In this document: piece by piece, positions 1 through 7,181 of the stretch
Numbering within the stretch: position 1 is the stretch's first letter
Layout of the letters: every line of letters begins with the position of its first letter
NCBI RefSeq assembly: GCF_008935055.1
Contig: NZ_CP043028.1
Location: forward strand, 1,397,901-1,461,900
From: Pseudobutyrivibrio xylanivorans
GTDB taxonomy: Bacteria; Bacillota; Clostridia; Lachnospirales; Lachnospiraceae
Direction of reading: 5' to 3'
DNA: 64,000 nucleotides
The notes under the pieces: generated by a model
What the model saw: the letters and a program-made list of their open reading frames with translations, nothing else
Database searches by the model: none
Told to the model about the DNA's origin: nothing
Program-made: the position numbers and the translations under genes

Positions 1-258
1 GTCAATAAATATTCTGCCAATGTATACGCTGTTTTTTGTTTCATCCTGGAATATAATGGCTGCCCCTACCAGATCATTTCCTATTATTGCCTGATACAAA
101 TGTCCCTCCCTGGCCATTTGTTCATGCCATTCTACTGAATCAAATCCAGGCGGGCAATCACCTTTTGCTCCGCCAACATTTACATCTGTTTCAAAAGCTC
201 TGATGGACATATCTACGATTTTTTCCACCTGATCTGTCTCAGCTTTGACAATATGCAT
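1..258 (-). CDS. GNAT-type N-acetyltransferase, N-terminal part
   Basis: The first 86 codons of a gene that runs off the left edge. The protein begins MHIVKAETDQVEKIVDMSIR, which is typical of the first strand and helix of GNAT acetyltransferases that move an acetyl group from acetyl-CoA to an amine. The acetyl-CoA binding loop is not in the window, so substrate and exact family cannot be judged. The ATG at 258 is preceded by AGGAG seven bases upstream, which fixes the start. It follows the TetR gene in the same direction with about 240 bp of degenerate sequence between them. The family call is by overall look of the N-terminus only. Confidence 0.6.
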   Translation of the reverse strand, partial: MHIVKAETDQVEKIVDMSIRAFETDVNVGGAKGDCPPGFDSVEWHEQMAREGHLYQAIIGNDLVGAAIIFQDETKNSVYIGRIFID

Positions 259-321
259 CCCACTTCTCCTAACTGTCATTATCCTCATTATTTTGCTATT
301 TTCAGTTGCGTTCGCCCTGGT

Positions 322-491
322 TCAAGCCCCATAATCTATCATGTCCCCATATAGATTATTTGCTATTGCCGACGCTTCTTCTCTGCACTTATCAAGACTC
401 CATTCTTCCACAAATGAAACAGGCAGAAGAATCCAGTTTCCATCTCCATTTCCCGCAGGAACAGCCTCTCTGTTTCCACGATTATTTTCAA
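322..491 (-). pseudogene. Fused remnants of a GNAT N-terminus and an unknown C-terminus
   Basis: Reading from a TTG at 491, one frame gives IIVETERLFLREM, the usual opening of RimJ/RimL-like GNAT proteins, and then turns into unrelated sequence. A second frame over the rest ends in VSFVEEWSLDKCREEA and about 17 more residues before a TGA at 322. Neither frame is a complete gene. The picture is two gene ends joined by deletion. This fills the stretch between the TetR gene and the partial acetyltransferase, where I see no promoter or terminator I would defend. Confidence 0.35.
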
Positions 492-495
492 ACTA

Positions 496-1086
496 TCAAT
501 CCTCTCTCATATATACCTTGCAAAAATGTCGTAAATGCTTTTCGATGTATTTCATACATTCTTCCTCACACTGAGGCTGTCGATCTGACCTTGCAATCTG
601 TAGAACAGCAGGCGCGGTAAGTTCTACCGCAAGCAGCTCCGGATCATCATTCTTAACGATACCTTCATCCATCATCTCCTTGATGATCTTTGCAAACATC
701 TTCTGTATTCCGTCCAGCTGATGCCTGGTCGTAACCTCGGAAATCCTTCCATTTCTGAACTGTTCCTGGACAAGAAACATTCGAGTCTTACGGATTATGG
801 GATCCCGCATTGTGAATGAAATCCTTTCCATTGTCACCTTTATGAACTCTTCCCGGCTCCGCGACAATTTCCCGATATTATGCTCAGATCCAAACATTTC
901 CTCATAACGCGTTTCAGCAGAATCGATCAAAGCATTTAGAATGTCCTCCTTACCTTTATAGTGCTTGTACAATGATGGAGCTTTGATTCCGACAATACTC
1001 GCAATCTGCTCCACACTTGTTCCATCGTATCCATTCTCTGCAAATAACGTTAATGCCGCATCCAGTATCTTCTCTTTGGTAGACAT
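496..1086 (-). CDS. TetR/AcrR family transcriptional regulator
   Basis: A 196-residue repressor of the TetR family. The N-terminal 50 residues form the DNA-binding helix-turn-helix (KILDAALTLFAENGYDGTSV, then EQIASIVGIKAPSLYKHYKG), and the rest is the variable helical ligand-binding and dimer domain. The ATG at 1086 is chosen because GGAGG lies five bases before it; an upstream ATG at 1098 would contain that ribosome site inside the coding sequence. Two tandem inverted repeats lie just upstream at 1102-1142 and are the likely autoregulatory operators. The neighbours are remnants and small enzymes, so the regulated target and ligand are unknown; a divergent target gene may have been lost. Confidence 0.88.
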   Translation of the reverse strand: MSTKEKILDAALTLFAENGYDGTSVEQIASIVGIKAPSLYKHYKGKEDILNALIDSAETRYEEMFGSEHNIGKLSRSREEFIKVTMERISFTMRDPIIRKTRMFLVQEQFRNGRISEVTTRHQLDGIQKMFAKIIKEMMDEGIVKNDDPELLAVELTAPAVLQIARSDRQPQCEEECMKYIEKHLRHFCKVYMRED

Positions 1087-1101
1087 ATCTTCCTCCATTC
1101 T

Positions 1102-1142
1102 GCTAATAACTATTAGCCATATTATAGCTAATATTCATTAGC
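1102..1142. promoter_or_regulatory. Tandem TetR-type operators
   Basis: GCTAATA-AC-TATTAGC at 1102-1117 is a perfect inverted repeat with 7-bp arms. A second copy, GCTAATA-TT-CATTAGC at 1127-1142, has one mismatch. The centres are 25 bp apart. The first copy lies 15 bp upstream of the tetR start codon, so a bound repressor would block its own promoter. The sites are read directly; the protein assignment is inferred from position. Confidence 0.75.
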
Positions 1143-1145
1143 CAA

Positions 1146-1235
1146 TCAAGGTTTTAATGAGATACCACAAAAATAGCCTGCAAGCATCAGAATTGCTCCA
1201 AATGCCTGCAGGCTCAATAACGTTTCGCTATTCAA
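1146..1235 (-). pseudogene. C-terminal remnant of an EamA/DMT-type transporter
   Basis: A 29-codon open stretch ends in LQAFGAILMLAGYFCGISL and a TGA at 1146. This looks like the last transmembrane helix of EamA (drug/metabolite) transporters. There is no start codon with a ribosome site, and nothing upstream continues the reading frame, since the neighbouring sequence belongs to a methyltransferase remnant. I treat it as a leftover tail from a deletion. The family call rests on one helix. Confidence 0.35.
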
Positions 1236-1255
1236 TTTACAATCGCCGACAGAAG

Positions 1256-1753
1256 TCAATGCTCAACCAGCCTATTCCGCTTCCTGCCGTGCCAGCTTTC
1301 TCTCGTAAAAGGAACCATAACATCGTATTCTTCATGATCTTCTGATTCAAAATAACGATAGGTCACATCCGGTATCCATATCGGATGTCTTGTCTCACCA
1401 GCTCCTGTCCATTCAGGATTATACTTCAATGCCAATTCTTCACTTGCACCTGCGATTGCATCCTCATAAGGCAGCCAAGCCATGTATAAAATGAGAAGCC
1501 TGCCATTGGGCTTGAGCAACTTCGCCAAATGTGGCATTACTCTCTCATGATCAAAATACCAGAAGCACTGACAGGCTGTAATAACATCAAAGCTTTCAAC
1601 CGGAAAAATTAGGTTCTCTGTCTACGATTTTTTGATAAAAATGTCCGGATAAATATCTCTGTACATCGCATAGTCTTTTGATGTTTTACCCCAATCAAAG
1701 GCTTTTCCGCCGTCTATCCTTGCGTCAATAATTTCCCAGGTTGTCCGAATCAT
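1256..1753 (-). pseudogene. SAM-dependent class I methyltransferase, frameshifted and internally deleted
   Basis: The N-terminal part reads IRTTWEIIDARIDGGKAFDW, then GKTSKDYAMYRDIYPDIF, and stops at a TAG near 1622. The C-terminal part resumes as ENLIFPVESFDVITACQCFW and ends at 1256. Both halves match the usual start and post-motif-I region of a class I methyltransferase. The segment with the SAM-binding glycine motif (roughly 60-70 residues in relatives) is absent. If one T were added to the T run near 1640, the first part would read on as DIFYQKIVDRE, the expected continuation, so there is a 1-base slip as well as the deletion. The ATG at 1753 overlaps the stop of the upstream fragment. 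It cannot encode a working enzyme. Confidence 0.7.
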
Positions 1754-2058
1754 TCTTTCTTCGCCTTTTTTATTCCCAGAACACACCACCTTATGAAAGG
1801 TATGCGGCTCATGATTTCATACAGAAGGTAGGAGCCTGCGAATGCTGCTATTGCAACCAACAGGTATACGATGACAGGGGAAAGGGACGGACATAATGTA
1901 TGCAGATACCATCCGCTGACCGCTATCATCAGATAATGGTATACGTAGAGGCCCCATGATTTTCGACACATCCACTTTGAGAAAGCATTCGTGAAATTTC
2001 CCCATTTTTTCTTCCAATTTGATTCTCCTTGTAAAACATAATGAACTTGAGATGCCAA
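1750..2058 (-). pseudogene. C-terminal fragment of an acyltransferase-3 (OafA-like) membrane protein
   Basis: About 100 codons with two hydrophobic helices, including KSWGLYVYHYLMIAVSGWYL and a later helix ending in a basic tail (GIKKAKKE). This matches the end of acyltransferase-3 integral membrane proteins that O-acylate cell-surface sugars. The family is normally about 330-400 residues with ten or so helices, and the catalytic N-terminal part is missing. The only start is a TTG with no convincing ribosome site. The TGA overlaps the ATG of the decayed methyltransferase. It is probably a non-functional remnant. Confidence 0.55.
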
Positions 2059-2083
2059 AATGGCATTTCAAGACAATATCCTT

Positions 2084-2431
2084 TTAAATATCCTCTAGCT
2101 TCGTAAGCTCCCCCAACTTCTTCGCGTAGACAAGCAGCCTCTTCTTATCATCTTCATTTAAGCTTTCATATTCTAGCAGAAGCTGCTTCCCCTTGTAATC
2201 AATCTTAGGTACTGTGACATCAGGTTCATCAATTCCTTTTCCTGTAAGAAGAATCTCTGGTGTTACTTCTAAAACTCTGCATATGTCCATTATCTTATCA
2301 GCAGAAGGAGTATGCCCTTTTGTCTTCCAATCACTAATTGTGCTAGGGGCTATACCCGCTGCTTTTCCAAAAGCATTTTGGCTCATGCCTCTAGCCTTTA
2401 TTAAATAAAAGATTCTTTCTGTAATAGTCAT
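2084..2431 (-). CDS. XRE-family HTH repressor (cassette 1)
   Basis: A 115-residue protein with an N-terminal Cro/CI-type helix-turn-helix (MSQNAFGKAAGIAPSTISDW, about residues 15-35) followed by a short acidic/basic C-terminal helix pair. It is about four-fifths identical to the protein at 6803-7150, with the same length and the same final ELTKLE-(D/E)-I. The start at ATG 2431 has GGAG six bases upstream; the TTG at 2443 would include that site. It is the last gene of a minus-strand operon after a BRO-N-like protein and a polyvalent-type protein. Repressors of this kind control phages, conjugative elements or toxin-antitoxin operons. Which role applies here is not shown by the sequence. Confidence 0.85.
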   Translation of the reverse strand: MTITERIFYLIKARGMSQNAFGKAAGIAPSTISDWKTKGHTPSADKIMDICRVLEVTPEILLTGKGIDEPDVTVPKIDYKGKQLLLEYESLNEDDKKRLLVYAKKLGELTKLEDI

Positions 2432-2469
2432 ATTCTGCTCCAAATTTCCATCGATTAATCTTAAATTGA

Positions 2470-3417
2470 CTAATCCTCAATCGGTGTAATATATTTTGCA
2501 AAATCAAAATCCTCAACACCATCTACCAATATTATATTACTATACTGACTTGGTGAAAGCATTTTTATCATTTCTTTTTGTGATATATAAAAATCAATTC
2601 CCGAGCACTGACAATACATCAAATCAACCCCTGCATCTTCAAACTCTTTATGCAAAATAAGATACAGTAGATTTTCAATACAGCTATATTGACTATAATC
2701 TCTATCGGAAATATCATGTCCATAATTTTTTTCAATAAATGAGTCTTCGTAATCGTCATAAGTAGGAATAATTAAATCTCCATCGATAACTTTGAGCTCA
2801 TCAAAAGCATAGTCGGAATCATATAACGCAAAAAAGATTCCCTTTCCTGCCAAAAATGATTCTATGTGTACTCCATATTCATTTATATGAATATATTGAG
2901 TCAACCTAATATTGTATTTTTTCAGAATATCATAATCGACCAAATCATTTATCTTCTTTTTAGCATCCTCCATAGAACTGATTAAATCAGCCTTACGAAC
3001 CATATTCTCTTTTTCTTCCTCAAGCTCTTTTGGATAATCCACATCATTTATATATTTTTCAACTGATTCATAACCTGCATCATATGCTTTACGTTCCAAG
3101 GTTCCGCCTGCTAGCATAAACTTTAGTGGATAAAAACTTCTAAGAGTTTCCGCTCTACTTCTCAAAGTGTCAACTCTAGTATATTCCAGATGCTTTATCC
3201 TATCTGAAAGCTCTACATCACCTAATATAATATTGTTATATTTTGTTTCTTCTACAAGTTTTGGAAGTCCATTCTTTTCAACAATCACTTCTGGCCTCGC
3301 ATTCGCAAAATTTTCGAGACTATCATACCCTAATTTTTTAGCTACATCCTCTGCTAACAAAAACACTTTGTTTTCGACTATTACTCTGTTTTTAAATAAA
3401 TATTCTTTTCTCATCAT
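2470..3417 (-). CDS. Hypothetical protein with a BRO-N/antirepressor-like N-terminus
   Basis: A 315-residue soluble protein I do not recognise as a whole. Residues 15-45 (VFLLAEDVAKKLGYDSLENF) resemble the DNA-binding BRO-N domain of phage antirepressors, where a short strand is followed by a helix ending in LGY. The middle is charged and helical; the C-terminal third is rich in Asp and Tyr (IPTYDDYEDSF, then SRDYSQY-like text). The start is at ATG 3417 or 3414, both served by AGGAG. It sits between the polyvalent-type protein and the XRE repressor with gaps of 65 and 38 bp, so the three are probably co-transcribed. A phage-derived regulatory role is a guess. Confidence 0.5.
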   Translation of the reverse strand: MMRKEYLFKNRVIVENKVFLLAEDVAKKLGYDSLENFANARPEVIVEKNGLPKLVEETKYNNIILGDVELSDRIKHLEYTRVDTLRSRAETLRSFYPLKFMLAGGTLERKAYDAGYESVEKYINDVDYPKELEEEKENMVRKADLISSMEDAKKKINDLVDYDILKKYNIRLTQYIHINEYGVHIESFLAGKGIFFALYDSDYAFDELKVIDGDLIIPTYDDYEDSFIEKNYGHDISDRDYSQYSCIENLLYLILHKEFEDAGVDLMYCQCSGIDFYISQKEMIKMLSPSQYSNIILVDGVEDFDFAKYITPIED

Positions 3418-3448
3418 AATTCTCCTCGCAAAAATACTTAAAAATCTA

Positions 3449-3477
3449 TTGACACCAACACATTCCGACATTAATAT
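3449..3477 (+). promoter_or_regulatory. Plus-strand promoter pointing into the 3' end of cassette-1 gene
   Basis: TTGACA at 3449-3454 and TAATAT at 3472-3477 are separated by exactly 17 bp on the plus strand, against the direction of all nearby genes. Transcription would start near 3484 and run antisense into the gene at 3483-4043. The same arrangement occurs at 6144-6172 beside the paralogue, followed in both places by GAAATGGGTTTTTT. Promoter quality is read directly; its use is inferred. Confidence 0.5.
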
Positions 3478-3482
3478 AAAAG

Positions 3483-4043
3483 TCAAGAAATGGGTTTTTT
3501 GTCTGGTAAGCCGTTAAGGCCGAGAGGGTTGCTCGTTTCTTTTTTTATGTCTATAACATCGTACAGATACAGTTTATTATCACTAGCATGTCTTATTAAC
3601 ATAGATGCATGATACAAATTGTAACGCTCAACTCGTCCATCATCTGCAAAGACTGGAAGCGCAAATCGTGAATCATATCTGTACCAGCCATATTGTGCAT
3701 CTCGTAAATGCTTCTTAGTTGTATTTTCTCTATAAAACTTTCCTGTTGCTATATTTAATAATTCTGGTATTCCTTGCGTAGCATTTGCTTTTGCTTTAGC
3801 ATTACCCCCTCGTAAACTTTCAGTATATTCAGAACCTGTGTATTCATCTGGCAAATCTGTACCTATGTATACATAATCATCAGTATTTGATATTTCATAT
3901 ATATCTCCAACATATCCATATAAATACTCTTTGACCTCATTCCAATCGACTTTCCTTTTTCCTTTAAATTGAATATCATAAATTAATACAATATCCTTTC
4001 CTTCAGAATCCTTAACAACTGATACGTTTCTATTACTCTCCAT
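3483..4043 (-). CDS. Polyvalent-protein-type domain protein (cassette 1)
   Basis: A 186-residue protein, paralogous (about 60% identical by eye) to the one at 6215-6745. Shared motifs are YIGTDLPDEYTGS, AKAKANA-QG, GWYRYDS-FALPV and LYDxIxIKKETSNPLG. This looks like a module found near the C-terminus of very large polyvalent proteins of phages and conjugative elements, where related domains can be BECR-fold (barnase/RelE-like) nucleases. I cannot assign the exact family. Conserved Trp-Tyr-Arg-Tyr-Asp and Arg-His pairs would suit a small nuclease, but that is inference. The ATG at 4043 has AGGAG; the longer frame from 4073 does not. It is the first gene of a three-gene operon ending in an XRE repressor, so a toxin with a cognate regulator is one possible reading. 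Confidence 0.6.
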   Translation of the reverse strand: MESNRNVSVVKDSEGKDIVLIYDIQFKGKRKVDWNEVKEYLYGYVGDIYEISNTDDYVYIGTDLPDEYTGSEYTESLRGGNAKAKANATQGIPELLNIATGKFYRENTTKKHLRDAQYGWYRYDSRFALPVFADDGRVERYNLYHASMLIRHASDNKLYLYDVIDIKKETSNPLGLNGLPDKKPIS

Positions 4044-4088
4044 AAATCTCCTACGCCTTCCCGTATATTTCATTCCGTTATCGCGTAT

Positions 4089-4117
4089 ATATTATCATTA
4101 AAACTCCCCTTCTTCAA
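4089..4117 (-). promoter_or_regulatory. Promoter of cassette-1 operon
   Basis: On the minus strand TTGAAG (4112-4117) and TAATAT (4089-4094) are 17 bp apart, followed about 40 bp later by the start codon at 4043. The -10 context ATGATAATAT is identical to that of the cassette-2 promoter at 7198-7226, which supports a common origin. Confidence 0.6.
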
Positions 4118-4119
4118 TC

Positions 4120-4151
4120 AAAAAAGCTCCCAAACTTTTTCAAGTTCGGAA
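4120..4151 (-). terminator. Rho-independent terminator
   Basis: Minus-strand RNA UUCCGAACUU pairs fully (two G-U pairs) with AAGUUUGGGA around a GAAA loop and is followed by GC and six U. It would end transcripts from the flavodoxin/esterase remnant region. Its distal arm and T run, AAAAAAGCTCCCAAACT on the plus strand, recur exactly at 8855-8871. Confidence 0.7.
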
Positions 4152-4171
4152 ACTTTTCTATTGCCTAGTTA

Positions 4172-4363
4172 TTATATTATATCGATTATTGCAACCGTCT
4201 CATCGTTATATCGGATTGCTTCTACGCCAAAATCTTCTACCATGTTGGCGCCGACACCCTGAAAATATAGTCCCTCCCATCCGGGAAGTGTAACAAAAAG
4301 CGCATAGGGCTCGCTGCCATCATAAGTCTCTGGAATATAGCTAGAATAATGGATGTCTCCGTG
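4172..4363 (-). pseudogene. Esterase/hydrolase fragment, in frame after the flavodoxin stop
   Basis: Directly after the TAG at 4364-4366, the same reading frame continues for 63 codons, including HGDIHYSSYIPETYDGSEPY and TLPGWEGLYFQGVGANM, and stops at 4172. This is the N-terminal strand region of an alpha/beta-hydrolase of the polyhydroxybutyrate-depolymerase/esterase kind. The nucleophile serine and the remaining ~200 residues are absent. Either a deletion fused it to the flavodoxin and a nonsense change separated them again, or the junction is chance. It has no start or ribosome site. Confidence 0.55.
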
Positions 4364-5053
4364 CTAGTCCAGATCTAAGCCATTCAACCACTTTATAATA
4401 TCTTCCTTCGATGAATCTTTTCCTACATCACTTCCACTTATAGGGATTCCTTCCAAAACCGTAGCCCCAGGCTCTCTATCCCTTATCATGTCATAGGTTC
4501 CGCAATTGCGACTTCCAAGATGCGTATTAAACGGAATGATGGTCACTCCGTCAAAATCATAGGTATCAAAAAATGTCTCCATTATCATCGGCATTCTGTA
4601 CCACCAAATCGGGTATCCGATAAATACTCTTGAGTAGGATGTAGGATCAATACCAAGATTGTTAAATGCCGGTCTGGCTTCACTATCTGCTTCAGTCTTC
4701 GCAAGATCAGCAGAAGCATCATATTCAAGTGGATAGTCTTCTGACGGAACTATTTGAACCAAATTGCCACCGACCTCATCATGTATAATGTTCACCATCC
4801 ACTCTACAGCGGACTCCTCACCCACCATTGGAGTTGATGAACTAACTGCATCAACATCATTCAGATTGTTGGCACTAAAATAAATTATCAAAGTGTCACC
4901 GCCATCCGAACCATCATTTTTAGTTACACTATCTTCGTCAGCCTGATCAGCGGCCGAAACTGTGGTTCCTGAACTGGAAACCTCAGCATTTTCACTGCTT
5001 CCGCAGGCGGATAAAAATACTGTAGCCAGCAACATTCCTGCCACATATCTCAA
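4364..5053 (-). CDS. Flavodoxin-like lipoprotein
   Basis: A 229-residue protein. The N-terminus (VAGMLLATVFLSACGSSENA) is a lipoprotein signal with the lipobox LSAC, so it should be anchored outside the membrane. A Ser/Asp-rich linker follows, then a flavodoxin-4 type domain from about residue 53: DTLIIYFSANN, FIGYPIWWYRMPM and FNTHLGSRNCG. Such proteins bind FMN and shuttle electrons. Oddly, the only start is a TTG at 5053 with a weak ribosome site and a signal peptide shorter than usual, so the true start may have been lost. In relatives an esterase is often nearby; here an esterase fragment follows in frame. It is probably intact as a domain but poorly expressed. Confidence 0.7.
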   Translation of the reverse strand: MRYVAGMLLATVFLSACGSSENAEVSSSGTTVSAADQADEDSVTKNDGSDGGDTLIIYFSANNLNDVDAVSSSTPMVGEESAVEWMVNIIHDEVGGNLVQIVPSEDYPLEYDASADLAKTEADSEARPAFNNLGIDPTSYSRVFIGYPIWWYRMPMIMETFFDTYDFDGVTIIPFNTHLGSRNCGTYDMIRDREPGATVLEGIPISGSDVGKDSSKEDIIKWLNGLDLD

Positions 5054-5287
5054 TTCTGCCTAATTTTGCCACCGATATAACAATTCGCACTTATGAAAGC
5101 ATGAATCTCCCTGGCAGATCCATTCCAGACAGAGTGCTCATTCCCATTATCGATGACAGTGCTACTGTTACTTTTTATTTGATTTCAGATAAAAATATCG
5201 CTTCAAAATACAAAGTTAAATTATAATAATTAAGATAAAATAGGTGTTTTTGATTTTCCAACGCATCATCTGGTTTTTGTTGGAACA

Positions 5288-6046
5288 TTACTTCTTTTGG
5301 ATTACCGTATTTATTCCTATTGGTTTAAATCCGACGCTGAGAGCCGTTTTCTGTGAACCTGTATTCGTTTCCGCATGGGCCCATACAGGTCTTCTGCCCT
5401 GGCGTATGATTTCCTCACACATCTTGTATGCCAGATAGGATGCCAGACCATGGTATCTGTATGTTTCAGCAGTCTCAACACCAATATCCACTTCCTCCGG
5501 ACTGACCGCACTTGAAAACGCCACCGCAGCGAAGCTGCCATCTTCCTTACTTCTTGCCAGAAATCCAAATCCATTCCGAAGGAACATTTCACTGTCATTC
5601 CAGGAAAAAGATGGCGTAATTCTCCCCTGAATGACATGTATATTGTCTGAAGTTATACGTTCAATGACAAAGCCGTCATCAAGTTTCGGTTGCTTTTCAA
5701 GGATTCCGCTATGAGTGTATTCAATCCTTTTATCAATTCGTAGCATGTCTATGCCTGAATAATAGTCGGAAAAAAACTTCGAATCTGTAATTAGTAAAAA
5801 TCTTCGCTCCGTATCAGACCCCCAAAAATTTTGATATACTTCCTCAAGAACATCTGAGCTCACATCCCCAGAGATATACGCAAAGCCGCAATAATGCCAA
5901 AACAGTACACAGCCTTTGCCATCAACATAAATATCTCCATCCTGAGTCCCGGTCGCAATTGATAAAGGATAAACCCGGTTAGCCAGGCATTCGTTAGCAC
6001 ATTTAATATATTCTTTGTATCTGATTCTATCAACTTTATTCAACAA
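5288..6046 (-). CDS. GNAT family acetyltransferase
   Basis: A 252-residue protein. The C-terminal half carries the acetyl-CoA fold: IERITSDNIHVI, AVAFSSAVSPEEVDIGVET, YRYHGLASYLAYKMCEEII (the pyrophosphate-binding loop and helix) and WAHAETNTGSQKTALSVGFK, which is the final strand-helix of GNAT enzymes. The N-terminal half is a second, degenerate domain, as in the double-domain acetyltransferases of Firmicutes. Two TTG codons open the frame at 6046 with GAGGTG five bases before them, so a TTG start is used. It stands alone between the flavodoxin region and cassette 2. Substrate unknown. Confidence 0.8.
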   Translation of the reverse strand: MLNKVDRIRYKEYIKCANECLANRVYPLSIATGTQDGDIYVDGKGCVLFWHYCGFAYISGDVSSDVLEEVYQNFWGSDTERRFLLITDSKFFSDYYSGIDMLRIDKRIEYTHSGILEKQPKLDDGFVIERITSDNIHVIQGRITPSFSWNDSEMFLRNGFGFLARSKEDGSFAAVAFSSAVSPEEVDIGVETAETYRYHGLASYLAYKMCEEIIRQGRRPVWAHAETNTGSQKTALSVGFKPIGINTVIQKK

Positions 6047-6143
6047 AATACACCTCTATATAATCTCGCTCATTTATTAACCTTCTCGAATCGCACGCGG
6101 ATAAGAAAACATAAGACATGTCCCCCTTTATTCGAATATTGGA

Positions 6144-6172
6144 TTGACATTTTTCCTGTACCATAGTATTAT
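6144..6172 (+). promoter_or_regulatory. Plus-strand promoter pointing into the 3' end of cassette-2 gene
   Basis: TTGACA (6144-6149) and TATTAT (6167-6172) lie 17 bp apart on the plus strand. The transcript would start near 6179 and run antisense into 6215-6745. About 12 bp later comes GAAATGGGTTTTTT, shared with the promoter at 3449-3477. Confidence 0.5.
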
Positions 6173-6214
6173 CCTTTTTGAAGGAAATGGGTTTTTTACC
6201 GTACGTGTTAGGAA

Positions 6215-6745
6215 CTAACAGCCAAGCGGGTTGCTCGTTTCTTTTTTTATGTTTATTATGTCGTATAAATACTTCTTGCCATCTAAATCATGTCTAATTA
6301 TCAAATTTACATTAAAGACGTTATACCTTTCCACTTTATTATCAACTCCATACACAGGCAAAGCAAAACAAGAATCATAACGATACCAACCATTAGCTCC
6401 ATCAATATTATGTTTTTTCTTTTTATTCTCTGTATGCTTTCCATTTGTTGCTATCTCAATTAATTCTCCTAATCCTTGAGCTGCGTTAGCTTTTGCCTTA
6501 GCAACTGCACCTTTCAAGCTATAGGTATAATCTGAACCAGTATATTCATCGGGTAAATCAGTTCCAATATAAACAACTTCATTAGAGCCAGCTATAGTGT
6601 AATTATTTCCAACAAATTCTTTTAAATACTCCTTTACATCATCCCAATTCATCGATCGCTTTCCCTTAAAAGCAATATCATTAATCATTACAATATTATT
6701 TCCATCTGCATCTTGAATCACAGACACATTTACATTATTCTTCAA
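6215..6745 (-). CDS. Polyvalent-protein-type domain protein (cassette 2)
   Basis: A 176-residue paralogue of 3483-4043 with the same order of motifs: VSVIQDADGN, FKGKR-x5-DVKEYL, YIGTDLPDEYTGS, AKAKANAAQG, GWYRYDSCFALPV and the ending KKETSNPLGC. It lacks the ten extra C-terminal residues of its partner. The start is a TTG at 6745, with AAAGGA about eleven bases away, which suggests weak translation. It follows the XRE gene at 6803-7150 by 57 bp in the same direction. That repressor-first order matches toxin-antitoxin-like operons. The activity is unknown; a nuclease fold is possible but not demonstrated. Confidence 0.6.
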   Translation of the reverse strand: MKNNVNVSVIQDADGNNIVMINDIAFKGKRSMNWDDVKEYLKEFVGNNYTIAGSNEVVYIGTDLPDEYTGSDYTYSLKGAVAKAKANAAQGLGELIEIATNGKHTENKKKKHNIDGANGWYRYDSCFALPVYGVDNKVERYNVFNVNLIIRHDLDGKKYLYDIINIKKETSNPLGC

Positions 6746-6802
6746 TTACTAAAAATTCCTTTCATATTACCTCTTTGAGGTCACAAATTGTGACCTCAAA
6801 AA

Positions 6803-7150
6803 TTAAATCTCCTCTAACTTAGTCAACTCCCCCAACTTCTTTGCATAAGTCAGCAGCCTCTTTTGTGCGTCCTCATTTAAGCCTTCATATTCCATTAAAA
6901 GCTGCTTTTCCTTATAATCCACCTTAGTCTCCTTGACCTCAGTCTCATCTATACCTTTACCAGTAAGAAGAGCCTCCGGTGATACTTCTAATACTCTGCA
7001 TATATCCATAATCTTATCAGCGGAAGGATTATGCCCTTTTCTCTTCCAATCACTGATTGTACTTGGTGCTATACCAGCTGCTTTACCAAATGCATTTTGA
7101 CTTAACCCACGCTCTTTTATAAGAAAAAATATTCTTTCAGTTATTGCCAT
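6803..7150 (-). CDS. XRE-family HTH repressor (cassette 2)
   Basis: A 115-residue paralogue of 2084-2431 with the same helix-turn-helix (LSQNAFGKAAGIAPSTISDW). It starts at ATG 7150. Immediately upstream is a promoter whose -10 sits between the two arms of an 11-bp inverted repeat (7182-7217), the arrangement expected for a self-repressing regulator. The downstream partner 6215-6745 is probably in the same transcript. The high similarity to the first copy means the two repressors could cross-regulate, although the cassette-1 promoter lacks an obvious copy of this operator. Confidence 0.87.
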   Translation of the reverse strand: MAITERIFFLIKERGLSQNAFGKAAGIAPSTISDWKRKGHNPSADKIMDICRVLEVSPEALLTGKGIDETEVKETKVDYKEKQLLMEYEGLNEDAQKRLLTYAKKLGELTKLEEI

Positions 7151-7181
7151 AACAACTGTCCGCCTTTCCGAATTCTATCAA

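Noticed and set aside
1817..2071. 84-codon minus frame overlapping the acyltransferase fragment
   Set aside because: It is a different frame of the same DNA; the membrane-helix frame fits a known family better.
5088..5224. Plus-strand open stretch reading MNLPGRSIPDRVLIPIIDD and about 20 more codons to a TAA
   Set aside because: It could be the tail of a lost gene, but there is no ribosome site and no family I recognise, so I did not annotate it.
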